NCBI GenBank assembly: GCA_023460715.1
Contig: JAEWPH010000019.1
Location: 1 to 20,820 of the forward strand
Origin: Pseudomonadota bacterium
GTDB taxonomy: Bacteria > Pseudomonadota > Gammaproteobacteria > Burkholderiales > Burkholderiaceae_C
Length of the DNA stretch: 20,820 nucleotides
Direction: 5' to 3'
Positions 7,701-15,401 of this stretch are shown here, piece by piece; the first letter of the stretch is position 1; every line of letters begins with the position of its first letter. A model generated the notes under the pieces. The model searched no databases. It saw only the letters and a program-made list of their open reading frames with translations, and had not been told where the DNA came from. Made by a program: the position numbers and the translations under genes.

Positions 7701-9671
7701 ATGACAAAGAAGACCTGGCTATGGGCGTTCACACCCATCGCCTTTTCCGCAGCGCTGTACGGCTGCGGCGGCAGTTCCGGTTCGGACGGCAATGCGCCGC
7801 TCGCCGTCGACAACAACGCCCAGAGCTGCTCGGTGCTCTCCAGCACCGGCTCGGCCGTGGTGGTGGGCTCGGGCCTGGCGGGCGACCCTGCCGCGCCTGA
7901 AGCGGCTTCCGGCTACCGGCTGGGCAACCAGGCCAAGTACTCCAGCAAATACATGGTCGTGGCCAACACGCCCCTGGCCACCAAGGCCGGCTGCGACGTG
8001 CTCAAGGCCGGCGGCACCGCCGTGGATGCGGCCGTGGCCGTGCAGGCCGTGCTGGGCCTGGTGGAGCCGCAGTCGAGCACCATCGCCGGCAGCGCCTTCA
8101 TGATGTATTACGACGCCGCGACCAAGAAGGTCATCGCGTACGACGGCCGCGAGACCGCGCCCGCCGCCGCCACCGGCTTCTACCTCGTGCGCCAGGACCA
8201 GGCCAACGCTGCATCGCCCGCGCCCCTGCCCAGCGCGCGCCGCAGCGGCCGCTCCATCGGCGTGCCCGGTGTGATGCGCATGCTGGACATGGCCCACCGC
8301 GACCACGGCCGCCTGGCCTGGAACGGCCTCTTCGACGAAGGCGTGCGCCTGGCCTCCAACGGCTTCCAGATCCCGGCCCGCATGGGCAGCGCCATCAGCA
8401 GCAACGCCGCCAGCCTGCGGCTCGATGCCAACGCCGTGGCGCTGTACTTCAATGCCGACGGCACGCCGCGTGCGGCCGGCACCACCATGACCAACCTGCC
8501 CTATGCGCAGTCGCTGCGCACGCTGGCCAGCCAGGGCGCGGGTGCGATGTACGACGGGCCCATGGCGCAGGCCATCGTCGCCAAGGCCGCGCAGGCGGTG
8601 GGCGACGACGCCGCCCGCACCCCCATCACGCCGAGCCTGATGACGGTGGCCGACCTGCGCGCCTACCAGCCCAAGAAGCGCGAGCCGGTGTGCACCACCT
8701 ACCGCAGCACCTACTACGTCTGTACCATGTCGCCGCCGTCCTCGGGCGGCATCGCCATCGCGCAGTCGCTGGGCATCCTGGAGAACTTCAACCTGTCCCA
8801 GTACCCGCCGACCAACCCCGCCAACGAAGGCGGCGTGCCCAGCGTGATGGGCGTGCACCTGGTGTCGGAAGCCGAGCGCCTGGCCTATGCCGACCGCGAC
8901 AAGTACGTGGCCGACACCGATTTCGTGCCGCTGCCCGGCCGCGGCGTGGCCACCATGCTCGACAAGGACTACCTGAAGCAGCGCGCCGCGCTGATCCGCC
9001 CTGACGGCAACTCGCAGGGCGTGGTGCCTGCGGGCGACCTGGGCTCGACGCCGCTGGGCGTGGACAAGACGGTCGAGCGCGGCACGACGCACTTCTCCAT
9101 CGTCGACGCGTATGGCAACGTGGTCTCCATGACCTCCACCGTCGAGTCCAGCATGGGCTCCTTCCACATGGTGGGCGGCTTCCTGCTGACCAACCAGCTG
9201 ACCGACTTCTCGGCCCAGCCGGCCGACAGCGCCGGCACGCCCGTGGCCAACCGCGTGGCACCGGGCAAGCGCCCCCGCAGCACGATGGCGCCCACGTTGG
9301 TGTTCAAGGGCACGGAGCCGGGCGACTTCCTGATGGCCACCGGCTCGCCCGGCGGCGGCACCATCATCCAGTACGTGATGAAGACCGTCGTGGGCGCCGT
9401 GGATTGGGGCCTGAACGCGCAGCAGGCCACCTCGCTGGTGAACTTCGGCGCCACCAACAGCGCCACCACCAACGTGGACGGCGCCAACACCGCGCTGGAC
9501 CTCACGGGCCTGATCAGCGGCCTGCAGGCCAAGGGCCATACGGTGTCCAATGGCGCGCAATCGAGCGGCGTGTCCACCATCATGCGGGTCAACCGCAACG
9601 GAACCGCGCAGCTGGAAGGCGGCGTGGACCCGCGCCGTGAAGGCATCGTGCTGGGCGACGGCGCGCTCTGA
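7701..9671 (+). CDS. ggt: Gamma-glutamyltransferase, probable lipoprotein
   Basis: A 656-residue Ntn-hydrolase that transfers or hydrolyses gamma-glutamyl groups of glutathione and related compounds, normally outside the cytosol. The N-terminus (MTKKTWLWAF..., hydrophobic core, ALYGC) ends in a lipobox-like site with Cys22, followed by a GGSSGSDG linker. This suggests a lipid-anchored enzyme rather than the usual soluble periplasmic one. Tyr at -2 is unusual for a lipobox. Family motifs: AVDAAVAVQAVLGLVEPQSS, DGRETAP, and ERGTTHFSIVD, where Thr462 should be the self-cleavage nucleophile. It gives a large subunit to residue 461 and a 195-residue small subunit, close to E. coli. Then GNVVSMTSTVESSMGS, LLTNQLTDFS and GSPGGGTIIQ. 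ATG 7701 has a good AGGAG site 8 bases upstream. Monocistronic. Confidence 0.93.
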   Translation: MTKKTWLWAFTPIAFSAALYGCGGSSGSDGNAPLAVDNNAQSCSVLSSTGSAVVVGSGLAGDPAAPEAASGYRLGNQAKYSSKYMVVANTPLATKAGCDVLKAGGTAVDAAVAVQAVLGLVEPQSSTIAGSAFMMYYDAATKKVIAYDGRETAPAAATGFYLVRQDQANAASPAPLPSARRSGRSIGVPGVMRMLDMAHRDHGRLAWNGLFDEGVRLASNGFQIPARMGSAISSNAASLRLDANAVALYFNADGTPRAAGTTMTNLPYAQSLRTLASQGAGAMYDGPMAQAIVAKAAQAVGDDAARTPITPSLMTVADLRAYQPKKREPVCTTYRSTYYVCTMSPPSSGGIAIAQSLGILENFNLSQYPPTNPANEGGVPSVMGVHLVSEAERLAYADRDKYVADTDFVPLPGRGVATMLDKDYLKQRAALIRPDGNSQGVVPAGDLGSTPLGVDKTVERGTTHFSIVDAYGNVVSMTSTVESSMGSFHMVGGFLLTNQLTDFSAQPADSAGTPVANRVAPGKRPRSTMAPTLVFKGTEPGDFLMATGSPGGGTIIQYVMKTVVGAVDWGLNAQQATSLVNFGATNSATTNVDGANTALDLTGLISGLQAKGHTVSNGAQSSGVSTIMRVNRNGTAQLEGGVDPRREGIVLGDGAL

Positions 9672-9687
9672 TCGCTCCATCCCCCGG

Positions 9688-9724
9688 CCGCCGGCTGCCG
9701 CCCTTGTGCGGTAGCCGGCGGTTT
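9688..9724 (+). terminator. Strong terminator hairpin after ggt
   Basis: A nine-pair outer stem (CCGCCGGCT with AGCCGGCGG), a G-T wobble and a four-pair inner stem close a six-base loop (CCTTGT). TTT follows at 9722-9724. It starts 17 bases after the ggt stop. The stem is long and GC-rich, the T run is short. It could also stop transcripts arriving from priA. Confidence 0.7.
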
Positions 9725-9732
9725 GCATTGGT

Positions 9733-9790
9733 GCTCTCTACTTTGTAGCTGCTTGCGATTGCTGGACGGGCGATGTGGCCTGTTTTCATT
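9733..9790 (-). repeat. Interspersed element, copy B (degenerate, reverse orientation)
   Basis: Read on the minus strand this stretch gives AATGAAAACAGGCCACATCG, then CCC, a spacer, ATCGCAAGCAGCTACAAAGTAGAGAG. It aligns with copy A (214-270) with one gap and roughly two thirds identity by eye. Shared anchors are ATGAAAA, GGCC, CGCCC, GCA, AGCTA and AGAG/ATAG. It lies between the ggt terminator and the priA stop. More diverged than the other pair, so the match is tentative. Confidence 0.4.
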
Positions 9791-9893
9791 CGAATGCCGT
9801 GGGGTATTGGGCGCGCAGACTCCTGCATGCCCCCGGGGCGGCGACACGCCCACGGGCGGTGCCCCGGACCGCGCTGCGCCGGCGTTCAGACCG

Positions 9894-12062
9894 TCAGATC
9901 GCCAGAGGATCCACGTCCACCAGCCAGCGGATCAGGCCCTTGTGCGCGGGCTGCGCGCGCGTGGCGTGCAGCACCGGCTGCCAGGCGGCCAGAAAGCGCT
10001 GCAGCGCGCCGCGGCTGGGGCTTTCCACCAGCATCTGCGCGCGCTCCACATGGGCCACACGCTGGATCGCCAGCGGCACGGGCGGGAACAGGAAGACATG
10101 TTCCAGGCCCGGCAGTCCGCCGTCGCGCGCGGCCTGGCTGGCCGCGGTGAGGAAGGCCTGCGCCGCCTCCTGCGTGCGCGCATCGGCCCGCACCAGGGCC
10201 TGGAAGGCGAAGGGCGGCATGCCGGCGTCCGCGCGCTCGGCCAGCTGCCGCGCGGCGAAGGCCGGGTAGTCGTGCCGGCGCAGCGCGGCGTACAGCGCGT
10301 GGTCGGCATGCCAGGTCTGCACCCACATCTCGCTCGGCCGGCCGCCCTGGTCGGCCATGTACTGGGCGTCGCGCCCGGCGCGGCCGGCGGCCTGCATCAG
10401 CAGGGCGAACAGGCGCTCGGGCGCGCGGAAGTCGCTGGAAAACAGGGCGCCGTCTGGCTGCACCGCGGCCACCAGCGTGATGCGCCGGAAGTCGTGGCCC
10501 TTCGCGACCATCTGCGTGCCCACCAGCACATCCACCTCGCCCGCGTGCACCTGGGCGAGCTGCTCTTCGAGCGCACCCTTGGCCTTGGTGGTGTCGGCGT
10601 CGATGCGGGCCACGCGGGCGGCCCGGCGCTCCGGCGTGATCACGTTGCGCAGCAACGCGGCCAATTGCTCTTCCAGCTGTTCGGTGCCGCGCCCGCAGGG
10701 CGCGATGTCCGGGTTGCCGCAGGTGGGGCAGGCGAAAGGCACGCGGACCGTGTATGCGCAGTGGTGGCAGCGCAGGGTGCGGTCGATCTTGTGGAACACC
10801 TGGTGGGCGCTGCAGTGCGGGCAGTCGCTCTTCCAGCCGCATTCGGTGCAGTGCAGCACGGGCGCGAAGCCGCGCCGGTTGAGCAGCACCAGGCACTGCT
10901 CGCCGCGCTCCACGCGCTCGGTGATGGCGGCAATGAGCGGCGGTGAGAACACGCTGCCTCGGGGCTGCTGCGCCAGGTCCACCACCCGCACGCGGGGCAG
11001 GGCGCCGGCGCCGATGCGGCTGGGCATGGCGAGGCGCAGGTAGCGCCCGCCCTGCGGGTCTTCCGGCGTGGGCGGGCGGCTGGCGTGCCAGGTTTCCAGC
11101 GACGGCGTGGCCGAGCCCAGGATGACCTTGGCGCCTTGGTCGCGCCCGCGCCAGATGGCCAGATCGCGGGCGGAGTAGCGCGCGCCTTCCTGCTGCTTGT
11201 AGCTGGCGTCGTGCTCCTCGTCCACCACGATGAGCTTCAGGCCCGGCAGGCTGGCGAACACCGCCATGCGCGTGCCCAGCACGATGCGCGCCGTGCCGGC
11301 GTGCGCGGCCAGCCAGCTCTTGAGCCGCTGCGGGTTGGTCATGCCGCTGTGCAGGCTGACGACGCTGCCCGGGCCGTAGCGGCCGGCAAAGCGGGCATTG
11401 AAGCGCTCTTCCAGCTGCGGCGTGAGGTTGATCTCGGGCACCATCACCAGCGCCTGGGCGGTCGGGCCGGCTTCCAGCGCCTGCTGCACGCAGCGCAGGT
11501 AGACCTCGGTCTTGCCGCTGCCGGTGCTGCCGTACAGCAGGAAGGGGCCAGGATGCTGGTCTATTTGAGCTCTGGCGCTTTCCTGTTCTACGCTGAGTGC
11601 TATTAATTCAGTAGTATTTTCCGAGTCGCCGGCCGAGGTGGCCACCTTGGCGGGGCGGCGTAGACGCCGGTCCAGCTGCTCCGGCGACAGGTCGCGCAGC
11701 TGCGGAGGCAGGGCGGCCAGGGCGACTTCCCCCAGGGAGCGCTGGTAGTAGTGCGCCGCAAAGGCCACCAGGCGGCGCCAAGACCGGTCCAGCGCAGCCA
11801 CGCCGTCGAGCACGCCCGCCACGGCGCGGGGGGCCATGCCGTCGGGCAGGCCGGCGCCGTGGTCCGGCGTGTCCCACACCACGCCCAGCACCTCCCGCCG
11901 TCCCAGAGGCACCCGCACCAGCGTGCCGGGCGCCAGGGGCTCCGCGCAGGCATAGGTCAACAGGTCGCCCACGGCGCTGTGCGCAGGCGTTTGCACGGCC
12001 ACCTGGACAGAGGCGCACGGCGGCGCAGCACCCGCAGGCGATGGCAGACCGTCGGCCGTCAC
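9894..12062 (-). CDS. priA: Primosomal protein N' (replication restart helicase PriA)
   Basis: A 722-residue helicase (E. coli PriA has 732) that recognises stalled or recombined forks and reloads the replisome through PriB/DnaT or PriC. Order of features: N-terminal 3'-OH-binding domain (VQVAVQTPAHSAVGDLLTY), Walker A GSTGSGKT (178-185, K184), DEEHDASYKQ (Walker B), LGSATPSLE, then the zinc-binding module with paired cysteines (CTEC, CPHC, CHHC, CPTC), VGTQMVAKGHDF and QAAGRAGR. The start is GTG 12060-12062, giving MTADGLPSPAG; no better start lies upstream. Residues 148-169 are encoded by an AT-rich patch with rare codons (TTA, ATA, AGA) that matches an interspersed element found elsewhere in the window. 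It lies downstream of hemE on the same strand but 856 bp away, so probably not co-transcribed. Confidence 0.95.
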   Translation of the reverse strand: MTADGLPSPAGAAPPCASVQVAVQTPAHSAVGDLLTYACAEPLAPGTLVRVPLGRREVLGVVWDTPDHGAGLPDGMAPRAVAGVLDGVAALDRSWRRLVAFAAHYYQRSLGEVALAALPPQLRDLSPEQLDRRLRRPAKVATSAGDSENTTELIALSVEQESARAQIDQHPGPFLLYGSTGSGKTEVYLRCVQQALEAGPTAQALVMVPEINLTPQLEERFNARFAGRYGPGSVVSLHSGMTNPQRLKSWLAAHAGTARIVLGTRMAVFASLPGLKLIVVDEEHDASYKQQEGARYSARDLAIWRGRDQGAKVILGSATPSLETWHASRPPTPEDPQGGRYLRLAMPSRIGAGALPRVRVVDLAQQPRGSVFSPPLIAAITERVERGEQCLVLLNRRGFAPVLHCTECGWKSDCPHCSAHQVFHKIDRTLRCHHCAYTVRVPFACPTCGNPDIAPCGRGTEQLEEQLAALLRNVITPERRAARVARIDADTTKAKGALEEQLAQVHAGEVDVLVGTQMVAKGHDFRRITLVAAVQPDGALFSSDFRAPERLFALLMQAAGRAGRDAQYMADQGGRPSEMWVQTWHADHALYAALRRHDYPAFAARQLAERADAGMPPFAFQALVRADARTQEAAQAFLTAASQAARDGGLPGLEHVFLFPPVPLAIQRVAHVERAQMLVESPSRGALQRFLAAWQPVLHATRAQPAHKGLIRWLVDVDPLAI
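11558..11620 (+). repeat. Interspersed element, copy C, inside priA
   Basis: This AT-rich patch sits within the GC-rich priA gene. On the plus strand it reads GGTCTATTTGAGCTCTGGCG, then CTTTCCTGTTCTACGCTGAG, then TGCTATTAATTCAGTAG. It aligns without gaps to copy A over 57 bp (32 identities by eye), including CTCTxGCGC and GCTATxAAT. Read on the minus strand it stays open and encodes PriA residues 148-169 (ENTTELIALSVEQESARAQI and two more), just before the Walker A strand. Confidence 0.5.
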
Positions 12063-12259
12063 AGGGCGAACCCCTCAGGCGCGAACGCGGCACGCGCCAG
12101 CCGCCGGACGGCGCACGGCACGGCTGGCCGCACGGCGCGGCCGCGGGTCGACAAGGGGGCAATGGGAGGGGGCGAACAAGCGCAGGAAGGGGTCACGTCA
12201 CCCGATTGTCGGCGCTGCACGGCGCCCATCGGAGGGCTGACGTAACCGCCCCATGCGAC

Positions 12260-12286
12260 TTTCTGTGGATAACTTTGTTGACATCC
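12260..12286 (-). repeat. 27-bp repeat 1 with consensus DnaA box
   Basis: On the plus strand it reads TTTCTGTGGATAACTTTG, then TTGACATCC. TGTGGATAA (12264-12272) is the complement of the consensus DnaA box TTATCCACA. It matches the repeat at 12584-12610 at 26 of 27 positions, so conservation reaches well beyond the 9-bp box. Confidence 0.7.
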
Positions 12287-12452
12287 GGGGTGCAGCCAGG
12301 CCGCAAGCCGCGTCGGCGCTGGGTGCCGGCGGATGGGAGGGGCTTCGGCCGGCGCCAAAAAAGTCATATGAATCAAATAACTTTGCTGCAGTGCATCGAA
12401 AGCCGCGGCGCGCGCTAGGAAAGCATGGCGAAAGCCTCCGCTCGGCCCAACG

Positions 12453-12461
12453 TGTGCATAA
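12453..12461 (-). promoter_or_regulatory. DnaA-box-like site TTATGCACA (1)
   Basis: TGTGCATAA on the plus strand fits the relaxed DnaA box TTWTNCACA on the minus strand. It is part of GTGTGCATAA followed, 8 bases later, by GTCAAGG (12470-12476); the same two blocks recur at 12785-12801 without the 8-base gap. Confidence 0.45.
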
Positions 12462-12583
12462 CTGGGCTTGTCAAGGGCTGCGCGCCGGAAGAAATGTGCT
12501 ACCGCGCCGGGCGCGCCTGCGGTTCTGCCTTCAAATGCCGCAGCAAGTGCTTGATTTGACAGGGATTCCTGACATTTCCAGAA

Positions 12584-12610
12584 TTTCTGTGGATAACTTT
12601 GTTGATATCC
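12584..12610 (-). repeat. 27-bp repeat 2 with consensus DnaA box
   Basis: Second copy of the 27-mer, 324 bp after the first and in the same orientation, ending TTGATATCC instead of TTGACATCC. The DnaA box is at 12588-12596. Flanking DNA (GAATTTCTGTGG before it; a GAAAACACAGGGTTTTG stretch about 25 bp after) is among the more AT-rich DNA of the window. Confidence 0.7.
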
Positions 12611-12785
12611 CGCTCCGGAACGCTGCGGGCCCTTGAAAACACAGGGTTTTGTTACTTTGCCCGTAAAAACGGCATGTGGCGATGCCCTATGCAGATCAAT
12701 GACTTACGCGTTGATTCGGCTTTTTTGACCGTCCGCAATTCGGGGCGGTGGAAACCGGAGCGCTCGACGGTGGAAGCACCGTAAG

Positions 12786-12794
12786 TGTGCATAA
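12786..12794 (-). promoter_or_regulatory. DnaA-box-like site TTATGCACA (2)
   Basis: TGTGCATAA on the plus strand, directly followed by GTCAAGG. It lies 333 bp after the equivalent site at 12453 and 202 bp after the start of the second 27-mer, mirroring the first module (193 bp). Confidence 0.45.
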
Positions 12795-12918
12795 GTCAAG
12801 GTTCCAGGCGCCCTGAATGGGCGAAAGACACCCCGCCCCGCAGTGGCGATTGGAAACAATGCGTAACCGGGTGGCCCGGGCGGAACTTTCGTGCCGCTCT
12901 GGAGACGGGGGCTGCGGC

Positions 12919-14034
12919 TCAGGCCGGGCGACGTTGCGCGCGGGAGTGGCTGTGCACGGCTTCCACCAACGCGGCCACGTGCTCGGGCGGGGTGTACTGG
13001 CTGATGCCGTGGCCTAGGTTGAAGATGTGCGTCGGGCCGGTGGTCGTCCGGTCGGTGTGCGGGGTGCCGAAGCTGTCCAGCACGGCGCGCGCCTGGGCTG
13101 CAATGGCGTCCGGCGGGGCAAACAGCACGTTCGGGTCGATGTTGCCCTGCAGCGCCTTGCCCGGGCCGCCCACCGCGCCGCCCACCAGGGCGCGGGCCTT
13201 GGCCAGATTGGCCGTCCAGTCCAGGCCCAGCACCTCGCAGTCCAAGCCGCCCATCTCGTCGAGCCACAGCGCGCCGCCCTTGGTGAATACGATGCGTGGC
13301 ACGTCGGTGCCGTCCACGCCCGTGCGCTTGAGCTGCGCCAGCACGCGGCGCGTGTACGCCAGGCTGAACTGCTGGAACATGCCATCGGCCAGCACGCCGC
13401 CCCAGCTGTCGAAGACCATCACGGCCTGTGCGCCGGCATCGATCTGGGCGTTCAGATAGGCGGCGACGGCATCGGCGTTGATTTCCAGGATGCGGTGCAT
13501 CAGGTCGGGGCGGCTGTACATCAGCGTCTTGACCTGGCGGTAGTCGTCACTGCCCTTGCCCTCGACCATGTAGCAGGCCAGCGTCCACGGGCTGCCCGAG
13601 AAGCCGATCAGCGGCACGCGGCCGTTCAAGGCCTTGCGGATGCTGGTCACGGCGTCGAACACGTAGCGCAGCTTGTCCATGTCGGGCACCGCCAGTTCGG
13701 CCACAGCGGCCTCGTCGCGCACGTTCTTGGCGAAGCGCGGGCCTTCGCCCTGCGCGAACGACAGGCCCAGGCCCATGGCGTCCGGCACGGTGAGGATGTC
13801 GCTGAACAGGATGGCGGCGTCGAGCGGAAAGCGGTCCAGCGGCTGCAGCGTGACGTCGGTGGCGTACTGCACATTGGTCGCCAGGCCCATGAAGCTGCCC
13901 GCCTTGGCGCGCGTGGCCAGGTATTCCGGCAGGTAGCGGCCGGCCTGGCGCATGAGCCACAGGGGCGTGTAGTCGGTGGCCTGGCGGCGGCAGGCGCGCA
14001 GGAAGGTGTCGTTCTGGAGCGGGGCGAAACTCAT
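12919..14034 (-). CDS. hemE: Uroporphyrinogen decarboxylase
   Basis: A 371-residue cytosolic enzyme that removes four carboxyl groups from uroporphyrinogen III to give coproporphyrinogen III in haem synthesis. Both family signatures are visible: [12 protein letters not shown] at residues 24-35 and [16 protein letters not shown] in the middle. Other conserved pieces include [25 protein letters not shown] and GNIDPNVL, and the C-terminal [16 protein letters not shown]. The start at 14034 (MSFAPLQND) is preferred over an ATG three codons upstream: it matches the usual N-terminus of the family and lies one base after the predicted transcription start. It is divergent from the Bug-protein gene. 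Length is normal for the family (about 355-370). Confidence 0.96.
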   Translation of the reverse strand: MSFAPLQNDTFLRACRRQATDYTPLWLMRQAGRYLPEYLATRAKAGSFMGLATNVQYATDVTLQPLDRFPLDAAILFSDILTVPDAMGLGLSFAQGEGPRFAKNVRDEAAVAELAVPDMDKLRYVFDAVTSIRKALNGRVPLIGFSGSPWTLACYMVEGKGSDDYRQVKTLMYSRPDLMHRILEINADAVAAYLNAQIDAGAQAVMVFDSWGGVLADGMFQQFSLAYTRRVLAQLKRTGVDGTDVPRIVFTKGGALWLDEMGGLDCEVLGLDWTANLAKARALVGGAVGGPGKALQGNIDPNVLFAPPDAIAAQARAVLDSFGTPHTDRTTTGPTHIFNLGHGISQYTPPEHVAALVEAVHSHSRAQRRPA

Positions 14035-14041
14035 GGCGGGC

Positions 14042-14050
14042 ATTGTCGCA
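14042..14050 (-). promoter_or_regulatory. Extended -10 promoter of hemE
   Basis: On the minus strand TGCGACAAT ends 7 bases before the hemE ATG (14034). The predicted transcript begins at about 14035, so it would be leaderless. The 13-mer TGCGACAATGCCC is identical to that before the AEC permease gene. There is no clear -35 and no ribosome binding site. Confidence 0.45.
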
Positions 14051-14234
14051 GGGCGCCTGGAAGGGCCTGGGCTGAAGCCGGCATGTCTTGCCTCAGATCA
14101 AGAAATCAGGCGCGCCGCCCGGGACCGGGTGCATATCTTCATAACGCCAGATGCTGAGCGGTGTGCCAGCATGCAGGCTGCTGCGCTGCCGGTTGGCGGC
14201 CAGCGCCCCCTGAAACCCTGCAGAACACCCCGCC

Positions 14235-15203
14235 ATGAATCCACGCCGCCAGTTCCTCACCCGTTCCGCCCTGCTCGCCGCCGCGCCGCTGGCGGCGGCT
14301 GTCCCCGCCTGGGCGCAGGACTCCACGCTGCGCCTGGTCGTCGGCTACCCGCCCGGCGGCTCCAGCGACCGCGTGGCCCGCATCGTGGCCGACAAGCTGC
14401 AGGCGGCGCTCGGACACCCGGTGATCGTGGAAAACAAGGTGGGCGCAGGCGGCCGCATCTCGGCGCAGTACGTGAAGAACGCGCCGGCTAGCCAACCCAT
14501 GCTGCTGCTGGCCAACCCGGCGGTCATGGTCGTCTCGCCCCTGGTGGTGAACGACGTGGGTTACGACCCGGTGAAGGATTTCGTGCCCGTGAGCGAGGTG
14601 AACAACTACGTGTTCGGCGTGGCCGTGTCCACCGGCGTGCCGGTCAAGGAACTCTCGCACCTGCTGGCCTGGCTGCGCGCCAACCCCAGCCAGGCCAACA
14701 TCGGCGTGCCCGCGACGGGCAGCCTGCCGCACTTCTTCGCGCTCATGCTGGGCCAGCAGGCCCAGGTGACGGCCGAAGCCGTGGGCTACAAGGGCTCGGC
14801 CCCGCTGCTCACCGACCTGATCGGCGGCCAAGTGCCCGTGGCCGTGGACACGCTCGACAGCCTGATCCCGCAGCATGAGGCCGGCAAGATCCGCATCCTG
14901 GCCGTGTCGAGCGAACAGCGCCACCCGCTGGTGCCGCAGGTGCCCACGCTCAAGGAAGGCGGCGTAAAGCTCGCCGCATCGGGGTGGAACACGGTGTTCG
15001 CGCCCAAGTCCCTGCCGCAGTCGCAGGTGGACCGCTACGCCGGCCTGATCCAGAAGGCCATGCAGGATGCCGACACGCAGCGCCTGTTCAAGGCCGGCAA
15101 CCTCGACCCCGTGGTGGCCTCGGCCGCGCAGACGCGCCAGCGCCTGGCCGCCTACCGCCAGCAGTGGGAACCGGTCATCAAGGCGTCGGGCTACCGGCCC
15201 TAA
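14235..15203 (+). CDS. Bug/TctC-family periplasmic solute-binding protein
   Basis: A 322-residue extracytoplasmic binding protein of the Bug family (tripartite tricarboxylate transporter receptor, PF03401), which is greatly expanded in Betaproteobacteria. It captures carboxylates or related small molecules. The N-terminus MNPRRQFLTRSALLAAAPLA contains a twin-arginine-type motif (RRQFLT), with a likely cut after AWA (residue 27). The mature start LRLVVGYPPGGSSDRVARIVADKL is typical in its VGYPPGGSSD, followed by ENKVGAGGRI and the GYKGSAPLLTDLIGGQV region. No TctA/TctB membrane genes are nearby, so it is an orphan receptor, as most Bug genes are. A sulfatase gene follows 198 bp downstream. The ligand cannot be inferred. 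Start ATG 14235 gives the intact signal peptide. Confidence 0.9.
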   Translation: MNPRRQFLTRSALLAAAPLAAAVPAWAQDSTLRLVVGYPPGGSSDRVARIVADKLQAALGHPVIVENKVGAGGRISAQYVKNAPASQPMLLLANPAVMVVSPLVVNDVGYDPVKDFVPVSEVNNYVFGVAVSTGVPVKELSHLLAWLRANPSQANIGVPATGSLPHFFALMLGQQAQVTAEAVGYKGSAPLLTDLIGGQVPVAVDTLDSLIPQHEAGKIRILAVSSEQRHPLVPQVPTLKEGGVKLAASGWNTVFAPKSLPQSQVDRYAGLIQKAMQDADTQRLFKAGNLDPVVASAAQTRQRLAAYRQQWEPVIKASGYRP

Positions 15204-15290
15204 GCCTGGGTTGCGCCGGGCCCGCCCCTCGCCGCTGCCGGCTCCGCCTTCGGACGACGGCCGCGCCGCCTGTGCCGCCGCAAGCGTTAA

Positions 15291-15323
15291 GGTAGCGGCC
15301 CGGCCGCGGTGCGGGCGGCTACC
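15291..15323 (+). terminator. Hairpin between the Bug gene and the sulfatase gene
   Basis: GGTAGC pairs with GCTACC and GCCCG with CGGGC, with one G-G mismatch and a nine-base loop. It begins 88 bases after the Bug stop, and CGCCTGTTGC rather than a T run follows. It may be a weak terminator or protect the mRNA end. Confidence 0.3.
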
Positions 15324-15401
15324 GCCTGTTGCTATGCATTTTGATGGGCATGCGCCCGTCCCTGCTGCGCTGCGGGCTGTTTTTCTCTCAAAGATTTTTC
15401 G

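Larger units (their letters stand above)
12063..12918. other. 856-bp priA-hemE gap with DnaA-box-like repeats (possible origin or DnaA-binding region)
   Basis: No convincing gene is present on either strand; the open frames here are short and match no family I know. The part from 12240 to 12850 is clearly less GC-rich than its surroundings. It holds two 27-bp repeats (12260 and 12584, 26 of 27 identical), each with a perfect TTATCCACA on the minus strand. Two further minus-strand boxes, TTATGCACA, lie at 12453 and 12786. Their order and spacing (27-mer, about 190-200 bp, TTATGCACA) repeats twice. A third degenerate ATAACTTTGCTG lies at 12377. Small hairpins occur at 12767-12782 and 12867-12879, of unknown meaning. 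Confidence 0.5.

Noticed and set aside
12278..12283. TTGACA as a -35 promoter element within the first 27-bp repeat
   Set aside because: No -10 at a suitable distance, and the second copy has TTGATA; the sequence is better explained as part of the repeat.
12253..12784. Small plus-strand open frames in the priA-hemE gap
   Set aside because: They overlap the repeats, lack ribosome sites and resemble no protein; non-coding function is more likely.
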